41,312 nucleotides of DNA, taken from NCBI GenBank assembly GCA_016195385.1, contig JACPZS010000117.1, positions 1-41,312 of the forward strand. Reading direction: 5' to 3'. Positions 1-8,700 of this stretch are shown piece after piece. The stretch comes from Verrucomicrobiota bacterium (lineage in GTDB: Bacteria; Verrucomicrobiota; Verrucomicrobiia; Limisphaerales; JACPZS01). The position numbers and the translations under genes are program-made. The first letter of the stretch is position 1. Every line of letters starts with the position of its first letter. A model generated the notes under the pieces. That model was not told where the DNA came from and made no database searches. It worked only from the letters and a program-made list of their open reading frames with translations.

Positions 1-384
1 GGCTACAAAATCAGCGATGTGCCGTTGAGTCTGTTTACGCCCGCCATCACGAACGCGCCGCCGCCCGGCAAAACGATTTTCGTCGCGCTCGAACCGCGCG
101 GTGAATTCTACGAAGTCGCCCACGCATCGACGGAAAAAATTTCTGCCGCAGCCAACCAGGTTGTTCTGCACGGCAAGAGTCAACGGTGGTGGAATACAGC
201 TGATCAGAAAACCGTGCGCGTCGAGTATGGTCTGGAGCGTTACTACGTGCGCGAAGGCACGGGGAGGCCACAAGGCAAACTCACCGTGCAAGTCGCCGTG
301 CCCGCATACGGCCGGGCTGTGATCAAACAAGTGTTCGTTGATGGCAAGCCGTACGCCGATGTGATGAAACACGACGCGCGTTGA
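1..384 (+). CDS. GDYXXLXY-family membrane-anchored protein, C-terminal part
   Basis: The reading frame is open from the first base (GYKISDVPLSLF...), so the true start lies upstream of the window; the GTG at 19 is internal. The visible 127 residues contain YGLERYYVREGTG, which matches the conserved 'yGiErfyVpEG.G' segment of the GDYXXLXY family (PF14345), followed by the usual 'VQVAVPAYGRAVIKQVFVDGKPY' type beta-strand tail in which a valine-rich strand leads to a G-x-A-x-I-K and a final hydrophobic-DGK segment. Family members are small membrane-anchored proteins of unknown function, often encoded beside DUF4401/DUF2157 membrane proteins, which would be expected to the left of this window. 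The family assignment rests on motif recognition; the function is unknown. Confidence 0.7.
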   Translation, partial: GYKISDVPLSLFTPAITNAPPPGKTIFVALEPRGEFYEVAHASTEKISAAANQVVLHGKSQRWWNTADQKTVRVEYGLERYYVREGTGRPQGKLTVQVAVPAYGRAVIKQVFVDGKPYADVMKHDAR

Positions 385-393
385 GTCCACGCG

Positions 394-411
394 ATTGCCG
401 CAGGCAATTTT
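394..411 (+). terminator. Short hairpin plus T-run after the GDYXXLXY gene
   Basis: A 6-bp perfect stem (ATTGCC at 394-399, GGCAAT at 403-408) with a 3-nt GCA loop runs directly into TTTTG. It lies 10 nt beyond the stop of the plus-strand gene and between two converging genes, which is where an intrinsic terminator is expected. The stem is short and the T-run brief, so this is a tentative call. Only the plus-strand reading has the T-run. Confidence 0.4.
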
Positions 412-450
412 GTAATGAGAGGTTCGGTCCCGTGATGGCAGCGTGAATCT

Positions 451-1770
451 TCAAACCTCTTCCAACGCTTTCGCCGCATCGCCGAACTTTGGCAGGCGCA
501 CGTTCATCTTGTCCATCATGGAGAGATAGAGCCGGCACATCTGGCGTTCGGGTTTTTCTTTGTAGTCGAGCACGCGGCCGCCTTTGAGACGTCCGCCGGC
601 ACCGCCGAGCATCACGACCGGAAGCTGCGACGCATCGTGGTTGCCGTTCAGCATCGACGAGCAATACATCAGCATGGTGTTGTCGAGCAGCGTGCGCGGG
701 CCTTCCTGGATGCCGTCAAGCTTGCGCGCGATGTAGGCGACTTGTTCGAGAAAGAACTGGTTCACCTTCAGCCAGTCCGCCGTGTCACTGTGCGAAAGCA
801 AGTGGTGAATCATGTAATCCACGCCGAGGTTGGGAAAACGCAGCGAGCTGTGATCGTTGTTCAACTTGAGCGTGGTGATGCGCGTGGTGTCGGTCTGGAA
901 ACCCAGCACCAGGATGTCGCACATCAGCTTCATGTGCTCGGCGATGTCCTGCGGGATGCCATCGGCGGGGCGCGGGTGCTTGCGCACGGCCATCTGCGCG
1001 TCGAGCGTCGGACGCCAGCCTTGCAACTCACCCTTCTTGCCGGCGTTTTCGATGCGCTGCTCCACGTCGCGCACGGAGTCGAGATATTCGTCGAGCTTGT
1101 GCTGGTCGTTCGCGCTGATGTGACGGCGCAAGTCCGTCGCGTCGGACAGCACGGCGTCGAGCACGCTCTTGTCGCCCTTGCTCACCTCGTCCTTGAACAG
1201 CCGGTCAAACGCGAGCGCGGGATAAATCTCCAGCGGCGTCGGCGTGGTCGGCGAGCTCCACGAAATGTGCGAGCTATAAAGCATCGAGTAATTCTTGTGG
1301 ACGGACGGATTCGACTTCTCGCAGCCCAGCACGAGACTCGGCACCTTGGTCGAATGGCCGTAACGCTGCGCGAGCAACTGGTCGATGCTCGTGCCGGAAC
1401 GAATCTCACCACCGGACGCCAGCGGCGCGCCGGACAGCAGGTTGCCCGTCTGCGAACTGTGGATGTTTCCCTTCTGCGCCTCCTCGTTGTAAAGGCCGCG
1501 GACGAACAGCATCTTCTCCCGGAAATCGGTGAGCGGCGCGAGCACTTTGCCCAGCTCCATCTGTTTGCCCTCGCCCTTGGCCCACCATTCCTTCGAGTGA
1601 AAGCCGTTGCCGGAAAACAGCACGGCCAGGCGCACGGGCGCTTCGCTGGCGGGCTTGACCCCGGCGGGCGGCGAATCGCCCCAGACGGTGAGCGATTCCA
1701 TCCACGGCAGCGCCATCGTGACTCCGACTCCGCGGAGAAACGTGCGACGGGAGAATTGGTGTGTGGTCAT
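451..1770 (-). CDS. DUF1552 secreted protein with Tat signal
   Basis: This 439-residue protein starts with a twin-arginine signal (SRRTFLRGVGVTMALPW), indicating export folded through Tat. It carries typical DUF1552 features: LAVLFSGNGFHSKEWW near the N-terminus, GLYNEEAQKGN and HSSQTGNLLSG around residues 90-110, and MIHHLLSHSD in the C-terminal third. The length is normal for the family. DUF1552 proteins are found almost only in Planctomycetota, Verrucomicrobiota and some Myxococcota/Acidobacteriota, and are typically encoded next to DUF1592-type cytochromes; their activity is unknown, with a role in degrading complex substrates inferred from context. Here the DUF1592 gene lies on the same strand but about 4 kb upstream, separated by a restriction-modification cassette. 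The gap to the upstream small ORF is 69 nt with no obvious promoter. Confidence 0.9.
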   Translation of the reverse strand: MTTHQFSRRTFLRGVGVTMALPWMESLTVWGDSPPAGVKPASEAPVRLAVLFSGNGFHSKEWWAKGEGKQMELGKVLAPLTDFREKMLFVRGLYNEEAQKGNIHSSQTGNLLSGAPLASGGEIRSGTSIDQLLAQRYGHSTKVPSLVLGCEKSNPSVHKNYSMLYSSHISWSSPTTPTPLEIYPALAFDRLFKDEVSKGDKSVLDAVLSDATDLRRHISANDQHKLDEYLDSVRDVEQRIENAGKKGELQGWRPTLDAQMAVRKHPRPADGIPQDIAEHMKLMCDILVLGFQTDTTRITTLKLNNDHSSLRFPNLGVDYMIHHLLSHSDTADWLKVNQFFLEQVAYIARKLDGIQEGPRTLLDNTMLMYCSSMLNGNHDASQLPVVMLGGAGGRLKGGRVLDYKEKPERQMCRLYLSMMDKMNVRLPKFGDAAKALEEV

Positions 1771-1839
1771 AATCAGTTGGGTTTAGACGGCCATGCCTTC
1801 AAATACTTCATCATTTGCCGGATGGGGAAACTGACTTCA

Positions 1840-2133
1840 TTAGGCGCGGACAAATCCCAAGAGCGGCGAAAGTTCTGGCCAATCAACGAAATTGTCACCA
1901 ACATGGATGCCTTGCCTGAAGTCACTGCAAAAGTCGACCATCGCCCACAACGCCTTGTCCTCACTCGTTGCCAACACGCGCTTCAGGAACACCACATCAT
2001 CTTCGGGCATATCCGCTTTGCTCCAACTGCCGTCGTATGCTTGGGAGTAATCGTCAAAGGCCCGCCAACCGAAGCTCTCCCCGCCGCTGCGCAGGTCAGT
2101 GAACTTGGTTGGTTCAATGCAAACGCGATTCAT
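1840..2133 (-). CDS. Small acidic hypothetical protein at the end of the restriction cassette
   Basis: This 97-residue protein starts 6 nt after the stop of the endonuclease candidate upstream, so it is probably translated from the same message. It is acidic and aromatic-rich (SFGWRAFDDYSQAYD, PEDDVVFLKRV, GIHVGDNFVDWPEL). The pattern of a 'GWRAFDDY' stretch followed by 'DDDxxFL' and a late 'GDNFxxW' resembles small uncharacterised proteins seen in phages and accessory regions, but I cannot name a family. There is no signal peptide, membrane segment or known catalytic motif. Its position suggests an accessory role in, or a hitchhiker with, the restriction-modification locus. The 1771-1839 gap beyond it holds nothing recognisable. 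Confidence 0.55.
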   Translation of the reverse strand: MNRVCIEPTKFTDLRSGGESFGWRAFDDYSQAYDGSWSKADMPEDDVVFLKRVLATSEDKALWAMVDFCSDFRQGIHVGDNFVDWPELSPLLGFVRA

Positions 2134-2139
2134 ATCCGT

Positions 2140-3411
2140 TCACCTCTTTCGTTTTTTCGTCTTCCTGTAGTTTACGCCACCGGATGATTCAGGTGACGCA
2201 AAAAGCCACGAACCGCCGGCTGAGTGCTCTTCTCGCACAACAGAAGCCGAATCGCCACGCGCGGATGGGCGACTGTCTTGCTCCGACTTTGGACCGGAAG
2301 TTGCCACGCGCAAAACTGATTCCAAGAATCCCTCGCCAAGCTCATCAGCACGGGCACGGAATGCGTCAAGTATCGTGGCAGAAATCTGTTCGACGCTGTA
2401 GCCGGACTTTCTCGCGACTTCTTGAAATGCTGCCTGATAGACACGAAGCAATAACTGCGGCCCTTGTTGACTGGCGGTCAGTTCTTCAAACGCGGCTTCG
2501 CCAACCAAAACCACAACGGATGGCGCAGCGCCCTCAACGCCAGCACGAGAACGATGGCCGCGAAGGGTATTCCCGATGAGCGCGTCGTAGAAGATTTCAC
2601 CACCGTAAGTGTTCTTCAACCGCTGCAACTGGTCGCCCAATCTTTTCCCGTCGCCGCCTTTCGCCGAACCGGTCTTGTTTTTGATTTGGTGAAACCTCAG
2701 CGGAATCTTTGCGCTCCACGGTGGCTGAACCAAGTCCGCCCCGGGAAATGGATTCGTTTCAAGGCTGATTTGTTCCTGATTTTCGCCACGCGGCTCTGGC
2801 GCTCGGATGTTGCCGCGCATCTCGCCGAGAACGTCTTCGTGAAGGTGACCAATCAGCCCTTCAATCATCATCAATGCCTTGTGGGAAACAGCAGCACCCA
2901 CGGTCGGCCCGAAATCCCCAGCGAAAAGCAGATGCTGCGATGCCGCCAGGATGTAGGGGTCAAGCACGTCTCCCGGATTCTTGCCACGCTCAATGTCCGC
3001 CGCCGTCTTGGGCAGGCTTTCAACGACCTCAAGAATCTTCGCCTCAATTGCCTCAAGGGTTTTGTCCGGGTTTGGGAACGCACGGAGAAGTTGGACGCGT
3101 TGGGCGACCGCTTTGGAAAGATTGTCAACGGACGCTTCCGGCACTCCGGCGCGCTGCACAATCCCAAACATGAGTTTGGACAGCTTTTGAAACGGGAGGT
3201 CCACCAGTTCGCCAACCGGCCTCCCCGCCAAGTCCGCTGGGGTTGTCACGCGGATGCGGAGTTCGTCGAACACTCGCGAGCAGACCGCGCCAGCCGTTGG
3301 AAATTCCAGATGGATAAGGTTGCGTTGCGCGGCTGCGAGTTGTTCGCGAAGTGGCTCAGGGAGTTTGTGAAACGGGTGCGCGGCCGGCAGATGTAGAATC
3401 GGCAAGCTCAT
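2140..3411 (-). CDS. Candidate type II restriction endonuclease partnered with the C5 methyltransferase
   Basis: This 423-residue protein begins inside the stop of the cytosine methyltransferase gene (ATGA overlap at 3408-3411), which implies translational coupling. The N-terminal ~190 residues look helical. Around residues 230-270 there is an Asp followed about 18 residues later by HQIKNKTGSAKGGDGKRLGD; a D...(E/Q)xK pattern with a lysine- and glycine-rich continuation is what a variant PD-(D/E)xK nuclease core looks like. It is followed by TYGGEIFYDALIGNT and a hydrophobic strand SVVVLVGEAAFEEL. No signal peptide or membrane segment is present; the C-terminus is basic (YRKTKKRKR). The nuclease call is inference from context and motif, not a family match I can prove. 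It could alternatively be a regulatory or DNA-binding partner of the methylase. Confidence 0.6.
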   Translation of the reverse strand: MSLPILHLPAAHPFHKLPEPLREQLAAAQRNLIHLEFPTAGAVCSRVFDELRIRVTTPADLAGRPVGELVDLPFQKLSKLMFGIVQRAGVPEASVDNLSKAVAQRVQLLRAFPNPDKTLEAIEAKILEVVESLPKTAADIERGKNPGDVLDPYILAASQHLLFAGDFGPTVGAAVSHKALMMIEGLIGHLHEDVLGEMRGNIRAPEPRGENQEQISLETNPFPGADLVQPPWSAKIPLRFHQIKNKTGSAKGGDGKRLGDQLQRLKNTYGGEIFYDALIGNTLRGHRSRAGVEGAAPSVVVLVGEAAFEELTASQQGPQLLLRVYQAAFQEVARKSGYSVEQISATILDAFRARADELGEGFLESVLRVATSGPKSEQDSRPSARGDSASVVREEHSAGGSWLFASPESSGGVNYRKTKKRKR

Positions 3412-4733
3412 GCGAGTTGTCCGAAAAGGTCAGGAGTCGAATTTCGACCACGTTTATTACACGCCGCGCGCCGGAGACGAGCACTAGCAACTTCCAGCAT
3501 ATGCTCCAATCGTGGCGCTGGAACAACGGCATCATCAGCCGCAGTCTGAAGCAGTGGGAGAAATTTCTCGCCGATGGCCTTGCCCAGATAGGTAGGAACG
3601 GCGTTTCCAATCTGCTGATACTGCTGGTTCATCGGGCCTTCAATAATCCAGTCATCTGGGAATCCCTGGAGGCGCGCGCATTCCCATACGGAAATCGGAC
3701 GCACGAATTCGGGATGACACATCGCACTTCCCTTGCGATTGGGTTTGGTGGTGACGGTCGGTGACAGCCCGTCATAATCGAGACGACGGAAGAACCCAGT
3801 CTTGCCGCCGCCTGATTCGTAGGCTGGGCCAAGACCTGATTTTTGAAGTTCGATTGGCAGATTGCGCCAAGTGCCGCCCGGTGGAATCAGCGCGAAATAA
3901 GCTGCCATATCCTCCGTGTAAGAACTATGTGGCCCTGGATTGAGTCGAATATCCCAGATGGCGTCCCTCACGGTTCTGAACGGCAACAATCCACGGACGC
4001 CGTCTCCGTGAGTAGGCGTTGGCAATGCTGGAGGAAAGCCATCACGCGCACCGAACATAACGAACCTCAACCGATGCTGCGGAGCGCCGAGGTCTGCCGC
4101 ATCCAAAACTCCGAATGTTACGTGGTAGTTCAGGCCCTGAACGTCGTTGAGGATTTGGCGAATCGCCGAACCTGAAAGCTCATCATCTTCCAAAGGCGCG
4201 ACCCCATCTTCTGCCAACGGTCGGCCATTGGAGTAAGCGCGAAGATTCCAATGCTTGCCCGGTCGGTCCTTGATGGGTCGATGATTCAGCGCAGCCGTGA
4301 TGAGGTTGGCGACATTCTCCATCACAAAATATCTCGGACGGATTTCGCTGATGAGGCGAAAGTATTCGTAAATCAGATTGCCGCGTGGGTCGCTCAACGC
4401 CGCTCGTTTGCCGCCGGGCGAAAAACTCTGACATGGCGGACCGCCCACCACTAACTCGACTTCGCCGGAGCATCCTCGAAGTTCGCGGAGTTCCGCGCCA
4501 GTCATCTTGGTCACGTCCCCTTCAACCAGTGTCAACGAAGGACGATTCCGCCGAACTGTTGCGCAGCACCAAGAATCAATTTCGACAGCGAGCGTTGGAT
4601 GGACTCCGGCCATCTCCAAACCCAAGTCGAGCCCCATTGCTCCGCTGAAAAACGACCATACTTCCGGGGAAGCCTTGCTTGCGGTAGGCGTTTGTTTCCG
4701 GGCGTGCCCGTTGAGTTTGGTCTTCGTGCTCAT
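3408..4733 (-). CDS. dcm: DNA (cytosine-5-)-methyltransferase
   Basis: This 441-residue protein has the full ordered motif set of C5-cytosine DNA methyltransferases: motif I FFSGAMGLDLGLEMAG (SAM binding, near residue 28), motif IV GGPPCQSFSPGGKR with the catalytic cysteine in PCQ, motif VI YFVMENVANL (ENV), motif VIII APQHRLRFVMFG (QxRxR), motif IX-like GLSPTVTTKP, and motif X QQIGNAVPTYLGKAIGE. It transfers a methyl group from S-adenosylmethionine to C5 of cytosine in a specific DNA site that cannot be read from sequence alone. All motifs are intact, so it is likely active. It starts 3 nt after the HsdM stub and overlaps the next gene by 4 nt, making it the modification half of a probable type II system. 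The short N-terminal tail before motif I is basic. Confidence 0.95.
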   Translation of the reverse strand: MSTKTKLNGHARKQTPTASKASPEVWSFFSGAMGLDLGLEMAGVHPTLAVEIDSWCCATVRRNRPSLTLVEGDVTKMTGAELRELRGCSGEVELVVGGPPCQSFSPGGKRAALSDPRGNLIYEYFRLISEIRPRYFVMENVANLITAALNHRPIKDRPGKHWNLRAYSNGRPLAEDGVAPLEDDELSGSAIRQILNDVQGLNYHVTFGVLDAADLGAPQHRLRFVMFGARDGFPPALPTPTHGDGVRGLLPFRTVRDAIWDIRLNPGPHSSYTEDMAAYFALIPPGGTWRNLPIELQKSGLGPAYESGGGKTGFFRRLDYDGLSPTVTTKPNRKGSAMCHPEFVRPISVWECARLQGFPDDWIIEGPMNQQYQQIGNAVPTYLGKAIGEKFLPLLQTAADDAVVPAPRLEHMLEVASARLRRAACNKRGRNSTPDLFGQLA

Positions 4734-4736
4734 GCC

Positions 4737-5051
4737 TTAGCGTAAACTTCTGCCCCAGTTGCTCACAAACTGTTTGATCTTTTCTTCCATGCCGCATTGG
4801 AACGCCTCACCATCCTTCAACACAAAAGCCATTTGCTTCAAAGGCACGTCGTCTGTCGTGGAGAGAAAGCGAAGAAAAATGAGGCCCAAGACGATGTGTT
4901 TATATTCCGCCGCGTCCAGATGGCCACGCAAGCGGTCAGCCGCCGACCAAAGTTGAGGCCCGAATGACAAAGGCGCAGAACCGCGCTCTTGAACCGTTTC
5001 GTCAAACGGCTTCACAATTGGTTCAACCGGTTTATGTGCGGGTGTCTGCAT
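4737..5051 (-). CDS. Truncated HsdM-type N6-adenine methyltransferase, N-terminal domain only
   Basis: This 104-residue ORF contains [20 protein letters not shown] and [11 protein letters not shown], the hallmark of the HsdM N-terminal helical domain (PF12161-like) that begins type I modification subunits and related N6-adenine methylases. Full proteins are about 500 residues and continue into a SAM-binding domain with an NPPF/NPPY motif. Here the frame ends shortly after the helical domain (NWGRSLR then TAA), and 3 nt later the C5 methyltransferase begins. No NPPF/NPPY-type catalytic motif is found in the cassette. I read it as the stump of a methylase replaced by the C5 system, although the tight packing means it may still be translated. 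The first ~30 residues are proline-rich and unlike the family. Confidence 0.7.
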   Translation of the reverse strand: MQTPAHKPVEPIVKPFDETVQERGSAPLSFGPQLWSAADRLRGHLDAAEYKHIVLGLIFLRFLSTTDDVPLKQMAFVLKDGEAFQCGMEEKIKQFVSNWGRSLR

Positions 5052-5104
5052 CTGTCGATTCCCTATCAGTTCAGCGTCTTGGCGTAAAGGTCAGTGCCGT
5101 CAGT

Positions 5105-5731
5105 TCAACTCGCGCATGCGATGAGCCGGTCAAAACTGGATCGCCACTTCATTTGGCGGTAGCCGCCCAGAGATCCGATGGCAGGCGGGTGGCGCAAGAC
5201 TTTCTCCGCGAGGCGAACAGCCGCCGGTTCCTCAAACGGCATGTAGCGATCCTCAAAGAAAGCGAGGATGTCATCGCGATTGGCGTTATTCTCGATCAGA
5301 CGGCGGAGGCCCGATGTGGTCTGGTAATCCGATGTCCGCTCCTTCTGGACAAAGATGGTGTGCTGAATGTCGAGGCGGCAGGTGCGGGACTTCTCGTCGT
5401 CGCGCTTGTCGTAAACAAACACGATCAACGAATAGCCAAGTCCGTAGATTTTCTGCCGCGCACTCTTGAACGGGCAGGACGACTGCGGCTGACGGATGCT
5501 CGTGACCTTGATGTCCACGCCAAGCTCAGGAAAGTCGATGCCCTTGGCTGAATTGCCCCGCCCGTAGGTGTAGCGCTTTTGGAGTAGGGTCTGGAACTTG
5601 TGTTCCAAGTAGGTGCCGACTGCCTTGCCATCCGTCACTCCGAACAGGCTCGGTTCCGGGTGTTTCGATTCGGCCTTGGCGAAGCTGGTAGCTTCCTTCT
5701 GGAGCAGTTCGACAGTGAGCGGCTTCGGCAT
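5105..5731 (-). CDS. Restriction endonuclease-like protein, PD-(D/E)xK type
   Basis: This 208-residue protein has GKAVGTYLEHKFQTLL near residue 40 followed by GRGNSAKGIDFPELGVDIKV near residues 58-80, giving an E...D...DxK arrangement consistent with a PD-(D/E)xK nuclease fold. Later strands (YGLGYSLIVFVYDKRDD) and TFQ-like aromatic positions fit a small type II endonuclease domain. I recall this family as stand-alone restriction endonucleases commonly encoded beside HsdM-like N6-adenine methylases, which agrees with the HsdM stub encoded 53 nt downstream. If so, the nuclease has lost its own methylase, and either its site is protected by another enzyme or the nuclease is inactive. The ORF ends normally with no obvious internal frameshift. 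It is the first gene of the cassette; 55 nt separate it from the DUF1592 gene upstream. Confidence 0.7.
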   Translation of the reverse strand: MPKPLTVELLQKEATSFAKAESKHPEPSLFGVTDGKAVGTYLEHKFQTLLQKRYTYGRGNSAKGIDFPELGVDIKVTSIRQPQSSCPFKSARQKIYGLGYSLIVFVYDKRDDEKSRTCRLDIQHTIFVQKERTSDYQTTSGLRRLIENNANRDDILAFFEDRYMPFEEPAAVRLAEKVLRHPPAIGSLGGYRQMKWRSSFDRLIACAS

Positions 5732-5786
5732 AGTTTCTACGAATCAAGGATGCTCATTCTTCGCGCTGTATGCCAGAAGCAATCTC

Positions 5787-8700
5787 TCACTCCTCACTCG
5801 CCATTTCCTTCCCGCGAATCTCGCGGAACTGTTTGCTGCGGACAACCGCCTCGATGGCGGCGCTGATGTGGTAGTCGTGCTTCTTGAGTTGGTCGCGCAT
5901 CTCGGAAATCAGCGGGTTGTCGGAGAGCATCACGCCGCGGCCGAGAGAGTATCCAAGCAGCTTGCGACAGAATTGTTTCAGGAACGCATCTCGGCGCTGC
6001 GTGAGCAGGTAATTGCGCAGGCCGTCGAGGCCGTCGAACTCCGAGCCGTCCATGACCTTCGCGTGCGTGTCGATGGGACGGCCGCCGAGGTCGCGTTCGC
6101 GGAAGCGGCCGATGGCGTCGTAGGCTTCCAGCGAATAGCCGTACGCGTCGATGCGGCGATGGCAGCCGTAGCATTTCGGGTCGGTGCTGTGCTTTTCCGT
6201 GAGCTGGCGGACGGTGAGCGTCTCGGTGGCCTCGTCCTCGGGCAGTCGCGGTACGTCCTTGGGCGGACGCGGCAGTTTCTCGCCGAGCAACACTTCGCAG
6301 AGCCAGTTGCCGCGCAGGATCGGGCTGGTGCGCGATGCGCCCGATTGTTTCGCCAGCGTCGTCGCCTGGGCAAGGATACCGCCGCGCGCAAACTGCTTCA
6401 CGCCATCGACCCGGCGCCAGCCGTCCTCATTATTCGTAGGAGTCGAGGTAACGAGAGTCTGATTATTTCGAGGTTCCAGTTTCGGGTCTCGGGTTTTAGT
6501 CAGAGTCTCCTCACGTCGACTCCTACGAAATGTTTCTTCCATGCCGTAATGCTTCGCGAGGTCGGCGTTCAGGAAGGTGTAATCGGCGTCGAGGATGTTC
6601 AGCACGGAGCCGTCGTTCTGGAACAGGTCGGTGAAGAAACGAATCGTTTCCTCATACATCGCGCCGCGCAGGCCGGTGAAGGTCGGGAAGTGCCGCTCGC
6701 TCTTCTCGCCCAGCTCGTCGAAGTCGTAGATGTGCAGCCACGCGCAGGCGAACTCGGTGGCGAGCCGGCGCGTGCGCGGGTCTTGGAGCATGCGCCGCGT
6801 CTGCGCGGCGAGCACGTCGGGCTTGCGAAGCCTGCCGCTGGCGGCGACGGCGCGCAGTTCAGCGTCAGGCGCAGACGACCACAGGAAGTAACTCAGGCGC
6901 GTGGCGAGTTCCCAATCGCTCACCGGCCCGGCTTTGTCGCCCGGACCTGGCTTCTCGGCGCGATAGAGAAACGCGGGCGTCACCAGCGTGCGCGCAAGCG
7001 TGAGGCGAATGGCCTGGTTGTGGGGAATCTCCTCCGCGCGCAGCTTGCGATACAAGCCGCGCAGTTCTTCCTTCTCCGCATCGATCAGTGGGCGACGATA
7101 CGCGCCATCGGCGAACTTCAGCACGGCGTCGAGGTGCTTCGGCTGCGTGTCCACGAGCAGCTTCTTGAACTCTTCCGCACGCTGTTTGATTGGCTCGCGC
7201 ATCGGAGTGAAGGCACTCGGGTCGGCGTCCTGCGTGGCGTATTGCCAGAGTTGCTCGAACGCATCGACGAGCTTGAGCGCGTCGTGACTGACGTAGTGCA
7301 GCTCCGCCCAGAGACGGTCGATCTCGGCGGCCTGCGCGTCGTCGAGCATAAGCCGGCGCAGTTGGTCATCTTCGCGATAGTAGAGCGTCAGCGTCACGAC
7401 CTCATCGACGGGCACGATCTTCGTGTAGCAAAGCGCGGCGGGGAACAACTGCCGGAAATCATCGAGCGCGGTCTCGATCCGCTTCCGCGTCGCGCTGCCG
7501 TCGCTCACGATGATGGGAGAGTCGGAGACGACAGGCCGTTCGCCATCAGACCAGGTGCTCTTGCCGCCCTGTTCCCTCGAGGAGCCTGCGGCGAGTCCCG
7601 GGGCGCCGGCCGGCTTGGTCGTCAGCACTTGCATCTGCACGCTACCTTCGACTCCAGTTTCCTTATGCAACGCGCCGGTGCTCACAAACTCGCAGCCTTC
7701 CACCAGGTCAGCGGGCAGGCGCACTTCGATAACCGACGGGGCGCGGACGCACAGGCTCGTCGCGCTGACCTTCGCCCCGTTGGGATGTTTGCCGAAGAGT
7801 GCGGGGTCTAATCCCCATTGAGTAGCAGCCGACGTGAGTCGGCTCTGACTTTCTGTGGGAGAAGTTTGAGCGGACTCACGCCCGCTGCTACGCAAGATGG
7901 AGGAAAGCAGCGGCCCATTCAGCGAAGTGAGTTGGCGATAAAGCGCGGCATCCGGCGCGTCCTTCGCGAGACCGGCGGCGCTGCCGAGCAGAAGCTTCTG
8001 CAGTTCCCCGCCAATGCGTTGCTTCTCCTCGGCGCTTGGACTGGACTGCCATTTCGCCAGCAACGAGCCTGCCGGCAGCACCGGCTCCGCGCCGCCCTTG
8101 TCCAACTCGCTGTAGAAATGCCACACGCCCGCGTTGCCGAGGCTGTCCGCGTGCGGATTGCCGGCGAGAATGTTTGGTGAAACGTCCTTGGCCAGATCCC
8201 ACGTGCGTGTGCCATCGCTCAGATTGAGATCCACCGCCGTCAGATCGCAGGAGTGATTGCCGTCGCGCGGCCCGATGACCAGTGACATGACGTCGCCGGG
8301 CTGCACCGCGAGATTCTCGAACGGCCCGAACTTCACTTCCTTCGATCCCTGCGACGTGCCCGCCGCGAGCCGCTGCCGCGAGTTGCCACGCCGCAGTTCC
8401 AGAAACCACTCGACGCCGTTGCCGCACTCGGGATGCGCGTGCTGCACCACACCCTCAACGCGCAGCGTGGCCGCGACCGGACTGCGCCAGCCGACGATGA
8501 CGCGAAGTTTTGGCGACGGATGCACGGCGACCCCGTGTGGTTTCATATTGCCCGGCACGCGCACGTGCTGGTCGGAGGAATTCGCGATCACACTCAACGC
8601 GTCCGCACCCGTCCAGCCCTTTATGAAATCGTAGCTCTGCAAACTCTCCGTCTTCTGCGTCATGCGCGAATCGATGCGCGCCTCGCCGGCGCCAATGCCA

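Noticed and set aside
1773..1964. 63-codon minus-strand ORF ending 2 nt before the DUF1552 start
   Set aside because: The close spacing is tempting as an operon remnant, but most of it overlaps the small acidic gene in another frame and it matches nothing I know.
637..2187. 516-codon plus-strand ORF opposite the DUF1552 gene
   Set aside because: Its translation is Arg/His/Val-rich with no recognisable domain, and it is the antisense shadow of a clear DUF1552 gene in GC-rich DNA.
5613..7811. 732-codon plus-strand ORF opposite the DUF1592 gene
   Set aside because: Composition is that of an antisense frame, and the minus strand carries the complete DUF1592/DUF1588/DUF1585 domains here.
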